A stretch of DNA of 64,000 nt from the NCBI GenBank assembly GCA_033085395.1, contig JANQBS010000132.1, forward strand, positions 46,648 through 110,647. Direction: 5' to 3'. Source of the DNA: Xanthoparmelia taractica (taxonomy: Eukaryota; Ascomycota; Lecanoromycetes; Lecanorales; Parmeliaceae). Each line of letters opens with the position of its first letter. The stretch's first letter is position 1. Made by a program: the position numbers and the translations under genes. Positions 1 through 10,842 of the stretch are shown here, in pieces. The notes under the pieces are model-generated. The model was not told the origin of the DNA, ran no database searches, and was given only the letters and a program-made list of their open reading frames with translations.

Positions 1-658
1 TTGCCATAGACTCTGACGATTGGATTAGCTCGCTTGGGAGGAGATTTTGGTCCTGATTGCGGACTGTTGCCACTCGATTGGCCGTCAGACTGGACCGAAC
101 TAGCAAAAAGGCTGTCATATATGAAGTCGCTGTCGGGGAAGAAGTCCAGCTGGCTAAGCCCGGCTCCGGGACTAATGAGCGACGGTATATCATCGAACAA
201 GACTGTGATGAATAAGTGAGAGCATATATCTCAACAGAGATTCATAGTGTACAATCTCCGTCGTTCCAAGTGAAAGACATGTCATCATCTTCGGCCTGAG
301 CTTGCATTGGCGATACTTTGGGCCGCGGGACTCGGGGGCCGCCTCTCCTGCTTTTGGTGTACTGGCATTCTCTGCCCTTTGTGGAGCACTATCCTTCTAT
401 CAATAAAATGCTAGACGATTGAGGTCCACCGAAATTTAAAGGATCCTCACATTTGTGCATCTTTCCTTACCGTCACAGCGGGTCCGCGAGGCGCGGCTGT
501 CCAGACGTTAGGTCCAACGCAGCTTGAATGCTAAAGGTCTAGACTCTGTACCAGGCAAGGCATGCAACCTTCACAGGCGGAACTGCAAAATGCTTCTTGG
601 CAGTGGCAGCTCGACGGGCAGAGGAGCGAGTTGTGCTAGGATTGGAAGACATGGGCAT
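1..658 (-). CDS. Zn2Cys6 transcription factor, N-terminal part (runs off the window)
   Basis: Predicted exons on the minus strand are 658-552, 496-451, 388-253 and 202-1; the gene continues beyond base 1. Spliced together, the first three exons give a complete binuclear zinc cluster. It begins CLACRASRTRCDG, continues KERCTNCSTKGREC, and shows the exact Cx2Cx6Cx5Cx2Cx6C spacing. A basic tail (KSRRGGPR) follows, and then an acidic Asp/Ser/Pro-rich segment. All three introns are needed to assemble the cluster, and each keeps phase, which supports them strongly. Two in-frame ATGs lie at 658 and 652; I use the first. Proteins of this class bind CGG-type DNA sites in the nucleus and often control metabolism. 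The regulatory middle domain is outside the window, so the target pathway cannot be inferred. It is transcribed divergently from SEN34. Confidence 0.85.
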
Positions 659-1372
659 ATATTTCGTTGTTACGGCCTTCACTTGAGCAAATGGAGAGTA
701 GAAAAAGATGAGAAGGTCGGAGGTAGGCTAAACTTCAGTGTCTGCAATGAGGGAATTCAAGTGGTGCAAGAGCATGTGGTAAGCTTACGGCGGCAGTGTC
801 TTTATGGGGGATGAATTGCACGGCATGGGTTGCATGTAGGCTTTTCAGGTGATAAGTGAGAGGCTACCTAACTGGCCGAGACTTCCATCATTATTCCGTG
901 ACAGGAATAGCTTGGAAAGGTAAGAACTGTGAAAGATATCAGGTACCTCATGCCTCCGAATCAAGGATTCCCACCAGTCCTCATCGGTACTGGCGCCTTG
1001 GCATCGTCTCGTCTTTCTCTCCACCACTCCACACAACATTTGGATTCTCGTTAACTCCACTGGAGCATTGGAATACGAAAGACCTTGACCTGAACCATGA
1101 GTTGGAAGCAGCGTATTACTGGTAAGACAAAATGTATCTTCTTACTTCTCTTCTCTTACTGCCATTCTGTATGATTAAGAATAGTTTCAATCTGTCAATC
1201 CACTGACGCAGAGTCGTTTGATGTATAAGTACGCTCATTGAGCCTTATGACCTTTCCCACAGCTTGAAAAATTTCTGGAATCTTTTTTTTTTCAAAGAGA
1301 ATTATCATCGCTGACATGTGAACTCAGCAGTATCATTGTTGGAGTCCGCCCTCTTCCCTCCTTGACATAGCA
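659..1372. other. Divergent intergenic region, no gene supported
   Basis: These 714 bases separate the start codons of the Zn2Cys6 gene and SEN34 and must hold both promoters. Short open frames occur on both strands (for example 845-1060 minus), but none resembles a known protein or shows credible splice structure. Confidence 0.5.
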
Positions 1373-2356
1373 ATGACGGCGCCAACAGCGCCTAGGCTCC
1401 CATTCCCCGTGTTCCAGGTCTCGCAGAAAGTAGAGCGCTACCTCCTATATGATATAGACGTCATTACATGGCTCCGCAAGGAACACAATATCCTCGGAGT
1501 CCTCATCGGCACACTGCCCCAAATCCCGCAGCAAAATGTCTTTCTCGGCTTGCCCTTAGAACTTCAGGCCGAAGAAGCAAGGTTGCTTGTGGAGAGTGGA
1601 CTGGCATATATGGTAGATGATTTGGATTGGCATGTCAAGGACCTAGCATCCAAAGATTCGAAACAAAAAGAAGAGATAAAGGCGAACCTTGGCCAAGAAG
1701 GAGCAAGGATAGCGAAGGATTTTGAGGACAACAAAAAGAGCCGGACACAGAAGGCTTTGAAAAAGATGCAGAAAAACAGGAGCTCCACTCTGGGACAGCG
1801 ATCAAGCGCCAGCCCAGTCCCAGCGGAAGAGAAAATTTCAGAGGAATCTCTATTCGGTGAGTCGCTCACGCGCGAGACCACCCCAACACAGTCTCCAGAA
1901 CCATCCAAAGCTGCCGGACCTGAAATCAAACCTTGGGCGATCACACCAACGACATCCCACCCTTTCCTTTCCCCACCTCCCAACACCAACCCCGCAGACC
2001 TCCCAAAAGTCAACCCCTCCTCATACGCCCTCTTCAAGCACCTACACAGCCTAGGCTACTTCCTCTCCCCCGGCATCCGCTTCGGCTGCCAATTCTCTGT
2101 CTACCCAGGCGACCCGCTACGCTTCCACAGCCACTTCCTGTCCATGAGCGCCGAGTGGGACGAGGAGATTGATCTACTGGATCTGGTGGGCGGCGGCCGG
2201 CTAGGTACGGGGGTGAAGAAGGGATGGTTGATTGGCGGGATTGAGGAAAAAGTGCAGGAGGGGGAAGGAGGCGAAGATTCAGAGGAGGGAGCGAAAAAGG
2301 GCGGGGATGACGAGGCCAGAGTTAGGACATTTTGCATTGAGTGGGGAGGCATGTGA
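1373..2356 (+). CDS. SEN34: tRNA-splicing endonuclease catalytic subunit Sen34
   Basis: This intron-less gene encodes 327 residues. It is the subunit of the nuclear Sen2/15/34/54 complex that cuts the 3' splice site of intron-containing pre-tRNAs. The N-terminal domain (about 10-90) matches the Sen34 N-fold, followed by a Lys/Ser-rich linker of low complexity. The C-terminal nuclease fold has the catalytic triad at the spacing of the human enzyme: Tyr244 in FSVYPGDP, His252 in RFHSHF and Lys283 in TGVKKGWLIG. An acidic insert (EGEGGEDSEEGAKKGGDDEA) lies between the last catalytic strand and the C-terminal strand FCIEWGGM. The window also contains an intron-bearing tRNA-Tyr gene, a type of substrate for this enzyme. 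Confidence 0.95.
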   Translation: MTAPTAPRLPFPVFQVSQKVERYLLYDIDVITWLRKEHNILGVLIGTLPQIPQQNVFLGLPLELQAEEARLLVESGLAYMVDDLDWHVKDLASKDSKQKEEIKANLGQEGARIAKDFEDNKKSRTQKALKKMQKNRSSTLGQRSSASPVPAEEKISEESLFGESLTRETTPTQSPEPSKAAGPEIKPWAITPTTSHPFLSPPPNTNPADLPKVNPSSYALFKHLHSLGYFLSPGIRFGCQFSVYPGDPLRFHSHFLSMSAEWDEEIDLLDLVGGGRLGTGVKKGWLIGGIEEKVQEGEGGEDSEEGAKKGGDDEARVRTFCIEWGGM

Positions 2357-2903
2357 ATGAACGAGAAAAGTCCTATAATGTTGTGTCATAACTACCCTAT
2401 GATACTGCTATATGCTGTGCGACGGCTTGCGTGCTTGGGTCCTCTAACAGTCACCGCTGAACTTGCAAGTCCCTGGCAAGACGTAAGCCACTTCACCTAT
2501 TATCTACTCAAATCTGGAACACACTAGCTAACAGCTGTAACAGGACCAAAATGCACTCGACCTGCGAGCTGCAGGGGGTGAATGATCCGCAAAATATCCT
2601 ATCGCTCAGAAACAAACTACCCCAAAACCAACTACTTGTCTGCACAAGCTGCCCGACTGTAGGAGTACCACGTTCATATGTAGATGGGAAAAACAAGTTC
2701 ATTCTATATGCGATAATCCAAGTACTAGTAACTGAAACTCCCACTATCCTTCTATACACTACGTCCAAAAGAAAGAGAAATCCAAAGCCCAATCCCCAAC
2801 ACACGGATAAATCCACTCCCAAAATCCATGACCAAAAAGACCTATATTCCAAAACCACAAAAAACCCATCCAACAACCACACCCCCCCAAAACAACCATC
2901 CCC
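2357..2903. other. Convergent 3' region
   Basis: The 3' ends of SEN34 and the MFS gene face each other here. The sequence is C/A-rich near 2830-2900. I see no independent gene. Long open frames on the plus strand from 2551 onward are antisense to the transporter. Confidence 0.45.
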
Positions 2904-4404
2904 TCAATCCCTCCTCTTCACCACCCTCGGCAAACCAACCCAACACCCCACCATACCCGCAAACAACCCCACACAAATCGGATGCAACACCCACGTCCCG
3001 ACCCCCTGTGCCAAAATCCCCGTAAAAAAAGGCGCAACCGCCCCCCCCCGAACTCCCCAACGCCGACACAGCCGCCAAACTGCTCATCTGCAGCCTCTTC
3101 GGGATCAATTTCGAAAACACAGCCGTGGCGCACGGATACACGGGACCGAGCAGGAGTCCCACGACGGCGACGGCGACGGCCTCGCCGACGACATTCGGCA
3201 CGAGCCAGACGAGGAGTTGGAAGGCCGTGGCGCCGAGTATGAGTGCGACGACGGCGCGTTTCTCGCCGAGTTTGTGTGCCGGGTGCGAGAGGGTGAAGCG
3301 GCCGAGCGTGATGCCGGCCCAGAAGCCCGCCGTGACGTAGCCGACGCGGGCGGGGGAGGAGTGCCGGTAGGAGATGAGGAAGGAGATGACCCAGCCGGAG
3401 ATGGAGACTTCGGCGCCCTGGTAGCAGAAGATGAAGAGGGCGCCGAGCACGGTGGTTTTGTTCGTGAGGGCGGTTTTGAGGAGTTTGGAGCGCGAGTCGG
3501 CGGAGGAGGAGGAGGAGGAGGGGGAGGGGTGCGGGTTGGAAGGGGTCGGGTGGAGGAGGTTGAGAGGGGTGGTGTCTTTTTCGTAGGTGCGGAAGGAGAA
3601 GAAGGCGAGGGTGAGGTTGAGGAGGGTCATGGATAGGGAGATGAAGTAGAAGGTTGACCAGGGGTGGTTGTGGGTGACTAGTGCCGTTGCCATGAGTGGA
3701 CCGATTGTTGCGCCGATGCCGTAGGCTCCATGCAGGCAGCCGAGCGAAGTCGTCGGGTTAGCGAGGTTGGCGCAAAAGACGTTGTTCGGGGCCAGGTTTG
3801 TGGCTATGCCTAGGCCTAGGAATAGGAAAGAGATGACGACGACGGGGAAGGGAGGCCTGCAGACCAGCATGATGTAGGCTGCGACCATGACCGACTCGGA
3901 CAGGACAAGGGTCTTGGCGCGGCCTAGACGGGCTTGCAGAAGTTGGCTGACAGGAGCAGCTGCGATGAAACCGACGGCGTTCGTGACGAAAATCAGCGAG
4001 ACAATCGCATAGCCTATCTTGTAGTCCTTTTCCATGTACGGAATGAGAGCACCAGGGGCCGCGTCATTCAGACCGTTGCCGAAGTTCATGAGACAAGCAC
4101 TCAACAGTCGCCATTTATTGATGGGCGGGTTCGTCCACGTTTGCATGACTTCGGCCGCATCATGATATTCCGGGCTAGGTGGGCGGGATATCTCGAATTC
4201 ATTAAAACTTCTTGGTGTTTGGGTTCCTCTCGGGGTACCTGGCAGAGAAGGGCCATTACCGCGATCGGCTCTGCTCAGTTCATCAAGCTCGAATGCGGTT
4301 GGTAAATCCGGAAGAGCATGCGACCCTTTTTGGAGTACCATTGGAGGACTGGAGACATTTGAATCGATGTTGACGAAGGCTCCAAACCCTGCGTGTGGCG
4401 CCAT
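2904..4404 (-). CDS. MFS transporter (FHS/Bsc6-like), with an apparent frameshift near the C-terminus
   Basis: A major-facilitator membrane protein of about 500 residues. The start chosen is ATG 4404 (MAPHAGFGAF); a hydrophilic Ser/Pro-rich tail of about 110 residues precedes the first membrane segment. GNGLNDAAPGALIPYMEKDY, followed by repeated hydrophobic helices, fits the fungal FHS-type group related to yeast Bsc6. A low-complexity Ser-rich loop separates the two six-helix halves. The reading frame breaks in a run of nine G (minus strand, about 3042-3050), directly after SALGSSGG. Removing one G restores a normal last helix (VAPFFTGILAQGVGTWVLHP) ending at the stop at 2904-2906. Without that correction the frame runs on to 2842 with an atypical Gly/Cys/Trp-rich tail. 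Either a sequencing error or a real inactivating allele is possible. The substrate is unknown. Confidence 0.8.
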
Positions 4405-4853
4405 ATCTAGGTCAATCACGCAGCGTATTTTCAAAAAAATTGTTTCTCGGACCAAAAAAAAAACGATGCTTTGAAGAATTCTTTTATATACTTCAACTAG
4501 GCAGCCAAGGGGATATAGGCAAGTGGTGGGGTATATAATATGAAAAAGTTCCAATGCGAAGACAACAAAGCTGTATTCGCTATTGGGAAAAAATATCCAC
4601 AGCCCTGCCTTTTTAGACTGACTGTGTAGTATATTGCATTATCCAAGGTGCAAACAAGAAGCAAAGTCGTTGGGAATGATGAATAATAATCAAAACGTGC
4701 TCAATCAGGATCGTGGGGCAAGATATTTGCCGTTTCCGTGAACCGTGCCGGCTCTACTTCGGCTGAAAAAAAAAGAATTAGCCCTACCCACAGATGGCTT
4801 TTGTGGCTGGAATCCCTTCTTTGAACGACATAGAGACAAAACATTGCTCTCTC
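4405..4853. promoter_or_regulatory. Divergent promoter between MFS gene and EIF1AD-like gene
   Basis: These 449 bases lie between two outward-facing start codons. A TATA-like element (TATATA, about 4532-4537) lies about 130 bases upstream of the MFS ATG on its strand. A-rich tracts occur at 4430-4465 and 4765-4780. The regulatory assignment is an inference. Confidence 0.4.
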
Positions 4854-5323
4854 ATGGGTCGACCGAAACGCAACCTGCTTGCGACAGCAGCAGAGACGTC
4901 CTCACCACCACCAAGCTTAGACGAGGGTCACTCGATTGCTCTCGTAAAGAAAGCAGAGGGCAACAACTTGTACTCCGTGGAGCTGCCTTCGGAGAAAGAG
5001 CCACTGCTGGTCGAGCTACGGTCACGCTTCCGTTCACACATATGGATTAAACGAGGCGGGTATGTCGTGGTCGACAGGACGGCCTTTGATGACAGAGATA
5101 ACAAGCTCGGTGGAGAGATTGTGAATGTAGTGAGAGACGAGAAGCACTGGCGGAAGCAGGCATACTGGTTGGTGTTCTCGAGTTCGAGCAATGGGCACTG
5201 CTAACGCGTAAGTGAAGGCCTCCTGAATTCGTAAAGAAACCCACCTATGTCGATGATAGCGAGGATGATGTATCGACCGTGGGCAAGATGCCACCAGCTG
5301 AGGAGTCAGATTCTGGGGAATGA
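4854..5323 (+). CDS. EIF1AD: S1-like / eIF1A-domain protein, EIF1AD homologue
   Basis: Exons 4854-5167 and 5218-5323 give 139 residues. The first intron base follows TG of the Trp codon, CTAAC lies near the acceptor, and splicing joins KQAYW to PPEFVKKPTYVDDSEDD. The OB-fold resembles human EIF1AD rather than eIF1A itself: EGNNLYSVELPSEKEPLLVE, then RFRSHIWIKRGGYVVVD, then an acidic Ser/Asp/Glu tail. An upstream in-frame ATG at 4794 would add 20 residues; MGRPKRN at 4854 matches the family start better. EIF1AD proteins bind RNA and take part in late small-subunit maturation; that role here is inferred from family. The stop codon is 27 bases from the stop of the convergent ALG3 gene. Confidence 0.85.
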
Positions 5324-5350
5324 TCTCATTTTCTTGCGTTTGACGATCTG

Positions 5351-6890
5351 TCATTCAACATGTTCCTTCTCTGCATCCGCAATGTCTGCGCCGGGCGTAA
5401 CCGCGGCGAACTCGTTTCTCGTACCCCACCACACAGAAAACACCTGAACGAACATACACCCTACTACCACGATGGAGCTTGTGTTGGTACTCGGGTACAC
5501 GTTCCACCCCCATTCTTGAGCTCCCCAGACCGCGTATATCAAGATCGGATGCAAGCCAGCCTTCCATAACAGAAACGGTGTTGACCAGGCCGTATAAGCA
5601 TAGAACTGGTAGTGGAGGGACCGTGCGCACAGCATGCCGATAGCCATAGAGGTCAGAATGGATGTCATAATGAAGGACGGTGTGACAGTGAGGGACATCA
5701 ATTGCTGAGTTTTGGGCGGGAGAGGCTTGATTGCTGTGGATATCAAAGCTGGTATCGAAAGGCCAGAGGGTCGAGTCCAGCGAGTTAGAACAAAGATTGT
5801 GAGCAATGAAAGATGCACAGCAAACAGGCTTATAGCAAATTCCCTAGACAAGAATATTTCCTCCCCCACAAATCTCCAATTCACAGTCCATTTGAACAGG
5901 AATTGTCGAGTGAGCTCAAATGACCGGGTGAGATAGCCTTTCGAGTTGGCTGGTAGAAACGGAAAGGCAAGGGTAATCTGCCGTACGTCAGCTTGCCTTG
6001 CCGTTCTAGTCATGGTAGGAAAGAGCTAACCTGGATCTGTGCCATAAGAAAGGCAGCATTCATTGCCCTCTTGAAAGGCAGCGCCTGCAATAAGACAATT
6101 CCAACTGCGGGAGCAGCCAACAAAAGGCTCATTTTAATTCCAACGCCGAATGAATAGGCAACGCTTCCGATGGTGTAGATTCTTCGTTGATAGAAGTATA
6201 TAGCGGTAAATAGTGCCAGAATAGCAAAGCAATCGTTGAAGAGCCGCAGAAGGAATATGCTATGTAATCTTTTCGAGAGGATGAGGAGGGGAAATATGTA
6301 AGGAGGTGCCTGCCATAGTTAGCACATGCCATTAATTAGATCAGTAGCCCTTCTATCGTGTTGCAAAATCCTCATACCTTAGCCATACGATAGCAAGCCA
6401 TAGCCATACTCAAGGCGCCAAGATACACGACTGCAAATGTACATTGAGCGACGAAGATGTCCTTTCCTTTGTTCGTCATGAGGTATAGAGTGTTGTATAT
6501 GAACAAATGCGCCGCCGGGTAGACCAAAGGACCTGACATCCTGATTTAGCACTCACGAAGAGCGATAGGAGGGCGCGTTGTGGTGTCCAACCGGTGTCGC
6601 CTTTAATGAGGGTATAGTCGCGCTCTCCATTCCGATACTGTTCAACCTGCTGGATATAGGCTTTCCAGTCAATCTCAGTGTCTGTCTTGGGCATCAGCTC
6701 ATTCCTTCTCAAGCCGGGAAAAAGAGCGTCTTCTTTTGTTGGCGCAAGAGCTCGGGAACCATAGCTCACAAGGTATTCTCCAAATGATAAGGGCGCAAAA
6801 GGCGGCATCGGCAAGGAGAAGAAGGGGCGAAAGCCATCTTGTGTGCTTTTGATTTCTGGCTAAATCAATGGCCTGGTGGTAAAGGTCCAT
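5351..6890 (-). CDS. ALG3: Dol-P-Man:Man5GlcNAc2-PP-Dol alpha-1,3-mannosyltransferase
   Basis: Five exons (6890-6770, 6681-6592, 6532-6378, 6309-6031, 5977-5351) encode 423 residues, the usual size for Alg3 (GT58). The enzyme sits in the ER membrane and adds the first lumenal mannose to the lipid-linked oligosaccharide for N-glycosylation. Signature segments are YTEIDWKAYIQQVEQY and GDTGPLVYPAAHLFIY near the N-terminus, then KWTVNWRFVGEEIFLSREFA, and HYQFYAYTAWSTPFLLWKAG near the C-terminus. Many hydrophobic helices fit a multi-pass protein. The introns are 51-88 bases and all preserve phase. The C-terminal tail after the last helix is short and acidic. The 3' end nearly touches the EIF1AD-like gene. 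An imperfect inverted repeat lies in the promoter. Confidence 0.95.
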
Positions 6891-6956
6891 TGCACTGAGG
6901 ATGACTTGGAGAAAACGTAGTTCTTCAAGCTTGATGTCGATTATTCAAGCTCCCCT

Positions 6957-7028
6957 GCCACCAAGCCCTAGCTCAACCCTTATTTTTCAACTTTTGGTTA
7001 GATTAGGGTTGAATTAGGGCTAGGTGGC
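6957..7028. repeat. Imperfect inverted repeat with CCCTAA-like motifs
   Basis: A 24-base left arm (6957-6980, beginning GCCACCAAGCCCTAG) and a 24-base right arm (7005-7028) pair at 21 of 24 positions around a 24-base spacer. The arms contain CCCTAA/TTAGGG-like blocks. The element lies 67-138 bases upstream of the ALG3 start. It could be a tiny MITE remnant, a cruciform or a hairpin in the 5' leader; only one copy is visible in this window. Confidence 0.7.
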
Positions 7029-9008
7029 CGTAGCGGAGGTGATTTTTGTTCGAAGAACATTTCTATCCCGCTGATGAAATGGATCCCAAGACGAATGAAT
7101 AAGTGTGGGAAAATGACTTGTCGTGGAAGTTAACTCAAGATCATCCAGTTGAAGTTTTTGGATCAAGATGAGCTTGACATAGCTCCGCGAGTATCCTGCA
7201 TACAGCCATCGTTATGGAGATACCACCTTCTTTTTACGATTAGCTTCACAAATATTGTAAGGGCTCGATGTTGGTCCGAGCTAGTTTGCAGCCATGACTT
7301 CCCTGAAATCGCTGCTGCTGCATCTTAGCTCATCTCGTCTTCTTTCCACATAAGCTTGGTCTTCTTTGTTCTATTAATCAATCTACATACCATGGCAAGA
7401 ACTCTTCATTGGAGCCGAAGGCGGGGTCGTGGTCCTTTTTCAGAGTGTACGGATCCCTGCTCTCGTGCAAATTGCCTAAAGTTATTGCTTCTCTTCCGAG
7501 GACCTTTTCGTTATGAGCTGTGGGAGCATCGAAAGGAGTACTACCGCGTGACTACTGCTACCCAGACCGTTCTCCTTATTCGTGGAGATCACACATATAC
7601 CGTGCTCCACTGCACACCATTCGGTTAACTCTATACAGCAACTATGATGAATCGAGTACCAATTCCTCCTTATGCCAGATAATCTCACGTCCCACAGCGC
7701 AAATTTCTTTGATTTGGTGACCTATGATATAGCGGAGCACCTATACAAGCAACGGAATGACCTGTTAGCACTCACGTGCGACGGGACCCTCACGCACCGC
7801 AGCTGACCTGTCATCATCCTAGGAATCTGCTATTTCAAAGCAACCGAGCTGTTAGTCGTTGCGAATATACCGTTCTGTGCCAACCCAAAGGTTTCTGACG
7901 AGCCGCATGGATTCAATGTGAGAATTTACACTCGAAATCGAGGCAAACACAGCGTCAGAACTCGGCGATTGTGAATGTTCTTTGGACGGTGACATCCAAC
8001 GCAGGGACCCTGCCAGGAGGATTCCCCTGGGAGCCACCAATGAATCGGGGTCTTCCCGTGTGATGAACTCTTCTACTGCTTCCGTCGCTACTTTGAAGCT
8101 GCTATATAGCACTGTAATATCCGAAACTGCCTTCGCGAAGTCAATAAGAGTGGAGTCCCTGTCGTGTCCCTCGTAAGCCAATCGCTGTCGACGCTTGGAT
8201 ATAATAAAACATCGACAAGTCTCTTCACGGGGAAGGGGGTAAAAAGGTAAGAACGAAAGTTGCAAAAGCAAAATAGTACATGGCAAATGCGGAGTCGCAA
8301 CAAATGCGGACTCTTTGATTGTATGCTTTTACCTCGGTCTCGGTACTGGAAATCGTCTTGCCATCATCGCATACATTACGAAGCTACAAGAGAAGGGACA
8401 TTCTTCCACCGTTTTAGTGGTCGATAGACTACGGAAGACGATAACTAAGTTTGCCGTTCAGAAGACCAGATTGGAGATGTATGGCGATATCCTTCTTACA
8501 ATCTTGGAGAGCGGTATCACCAATATTTCCAGAGGTATAATCTATATTGCTTTATCCAAGGTTATCTCAATCGAAGTGTGCTCCGCGCTCCATCGTGACG
8601 CCAACAGAGGACACTACAACTTGCATGCGTTCAACTACATCTCCACGAGCCCACCTGTCTTGACCCAGGAACGATATTACCATGCAGCTTTCCTGTAGGG
8701 CTGTCGTCGCAGCGTCTAGAAAAGATGTCATGGGAAACCGTTGAAAGAAGTCTTGACGACACCTCTCTTAGAAGATGCTTTCTTCTTCAATGAAACGAGT
8801 TCACTTTCTTTACATACTCAATAACTCAGAACGCATCCTTTTCCTTCTTCCCGGTTCCTAAACTAACCACACTCTCTGACGAATCCGTACACATATACAA
8901 AGCACCGAGTTGTACGTGGCTTTCAGAATTATCTCTAGATTGCCGATTGACAGTTGAATACAAAAACTTATCAACAGCCCCTTTCCTCGACCATGCAGAA
9001 TCTACCGC
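7029..9008. other. Gene-poor stretch, two unassigned open frames
   Basis: No known family is recognisable. Two open frames are worth recording. The minus frame 7852-8286 (144 codons) contains a plausible helical stretch beginning STLIDFAKAVSDITVLYSSF. The plus frame 8315-8698 (127 codons) begins with hydrophobic residues and contains LGLGTGNRLAIIAYITKLQ. Neither has a clear signal or splice context, and both may be chance frames or remnants of decayed genes. Confidence 0.35.
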
Positions 9009-10842
9009 TCACCACTCGAATCCGGGTAAGGTCTCCGTCCCTTCAGCTCTCACACCCTCCAACTCTCCACCCTCGATGCCCAATGCCTCCAGAATCAGCG
9101 GCGCAATCTGCGTCGTGAAGACCCTTTGTGTGAACTTCTGCGGTTCTCTAATTCGCGGACTGCTGACGAAGCAAGCTACGTTCCTATCGTCAGCGCTTAG
9201 GCCGCCATGCTCTTCGACTTTCTTTTTGGACGTCGTATAGATGATTCCGAGGTCGGGTTGGACGATGATGTCGGGTACGAATGGATTGTTGACGGGGGTA
9301 CCGAAACCTGTATTTCGACTGTGAGTGACATAGAATGATGATGTAGGATGAATAGATAGAGATGATGGGAGTCAAAAAAGGCTGAGGACGGGCCACTCAC
9401 CCTGAGATGCCAAAGGAGTGGCGCCAGGCGCGTCGGCGTAGATGTTGAGGATTTTGCCTGCTGTACGGTCGGCATTCAGGTTTGCGACTGCGGTGGCAGT
9501 GGTGCTGCTCTCGTTCAGGAAGATGAGAGCGATGTCGTCAGACTGCTCTTTGTTTCAGCAATTAAGCATGAATTCAGGGATCGAGCTCTCATGTTTGTGA
9601 GCCTCGAGTCGCTGATTCCTTAAAAAGAATGAAATTTCACAAGAACTGTAGTGGGGATAAATACCGTTTGCCACTCTACAGGAACACCCGTAGCATTTGT
9701 AATTTGAGCCGGATCGACCTCGCCGAACAAAGCTGGGTTGATGGGTGCGTTGCCGTGCTTGCTCGCCACAATTACGAGCGTGACCTCGTAGAGACCCTTT
9801 GATTTTAATTTGTTGACAATGGCCCCGAGTGAGGCGTCCACGAAGTCTATCACTTCGAGTATGGGCGCGGAAAATGGATTGCCAGTCGTGTTCTGGTAAC
9901 CGTACGTCTTCTGAGCGACATTGACTACTTTTTATTACCAGGCTGATGCAGGCACCAGCGAGTGCTGGGGCTAGCTCACCACTTTGGAAATTGCCACCAA
10001 ACAATGCAGGAACGTCAGTCAAACTTCCTTCGGAATATTCTGGCACTGTCGCATCCAGGTAGTCAAGGAAAGCATTTACATGCAACTGATCGTAAGCGAT
10101 GACGGCAGGAATGTTATTCTATAATCTCTTAGCGGTCGTCTACCCCGGGTTTTGTGGAATTGAACTGACTCCTTTGGTGGCCGCGATCTCTGGGAAATAA
10201 CCAGTGCTCAGGCCAGACCCACTGGGTCCTCGAACGATATCGTATGCTGGGTGCTTGTCGACATATGCGGTCTGCTTGCCCTTTGCTTTGATGATTTCAA
10301 AGACAGTATTGACCTGGAGCCGGTTGTGCGGGTACTGTGGGACACATTGTCCATCCACCAAGAATTTGGGAAGGTTTGCTGGATCGATACCACCACTGAA
10401 GAGTTGAGTGAAATTGTAGTCAAGATCCTCGGTAGAGTCGGCTAAGAAAGATCAGCGTACCTATGCCATGATGCGCAGTCAATCACGTACTGTTATAGCC
10501 TGGAGGGCCCGTACAGTTGCTGCCGGGAGCAAAGATGTTGCGGTTCCAGATATCGTCATACCACACTCCAGTGGTTTTCGGAGTGGCTCCGGTGAATTGA
10601 GCCATTGTTCCTGGAAAAGAATCCGAGGGTGCAGATGTGTAGGCACCGCTGTACTGGTAGCCAGTGTTCAACAGAGCCGAAATATTCGAGTTGGGCCTCA
10701 ATGCTACATATTTGTCCAGGTCGCTGGCGTGTAGACCGTCAACCGAGAACACAGCAACATGCTTGTAGTGGCCAGCTCTTCTGGGCGACGCTGAGGCTAG
10801 TGAAAGCGCGGCAAACGCGACAGCAAGAGATTGAATGTACAT
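9009..10842 (-). CDS. Secreted type I phosphodiesterase / nucleotide pyrophosphatase-like protein
   Basis: Six exons (10842-10491, 10441-10170, 10118-9980, 9924-9665, 9542-9401, 9307-9009) encode 487 residues. The N-terminus (MYIQSLAVAFAALSLASASP) is a signal peptide. The body belongs to the alkaline-phosphatase superfamily, type I phosphodiesterase branch. VFSVDGLHASDL (Asp35) holds the first metal ligand. APSDSFPGTMAQ supplies the likely nucleophile Ser75, where many NPP enzymes have Thr. The later IDFVDASLG and VIVASKHGNAPIN supply further Asp/His ligands. NCT and NFT-type sequons suggest glycosylation. Most introns have consensus borders; the acceptor of exon 5 could be one codon earlier. 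It probably hydrolyses phosphodiester or pyrophosphate bonds outside the cell or in the vacuole; the substrate is not predictable. Confidence 0.85.

Noticed and set aside
2551..3636. 361-codon plus-strand open frame
   Set aside because: It lies antisense to the MFS transporter and reads as low-complexity Gly/Glu/Pro sequence; its length reflects GC-rich codon use on the other strand.
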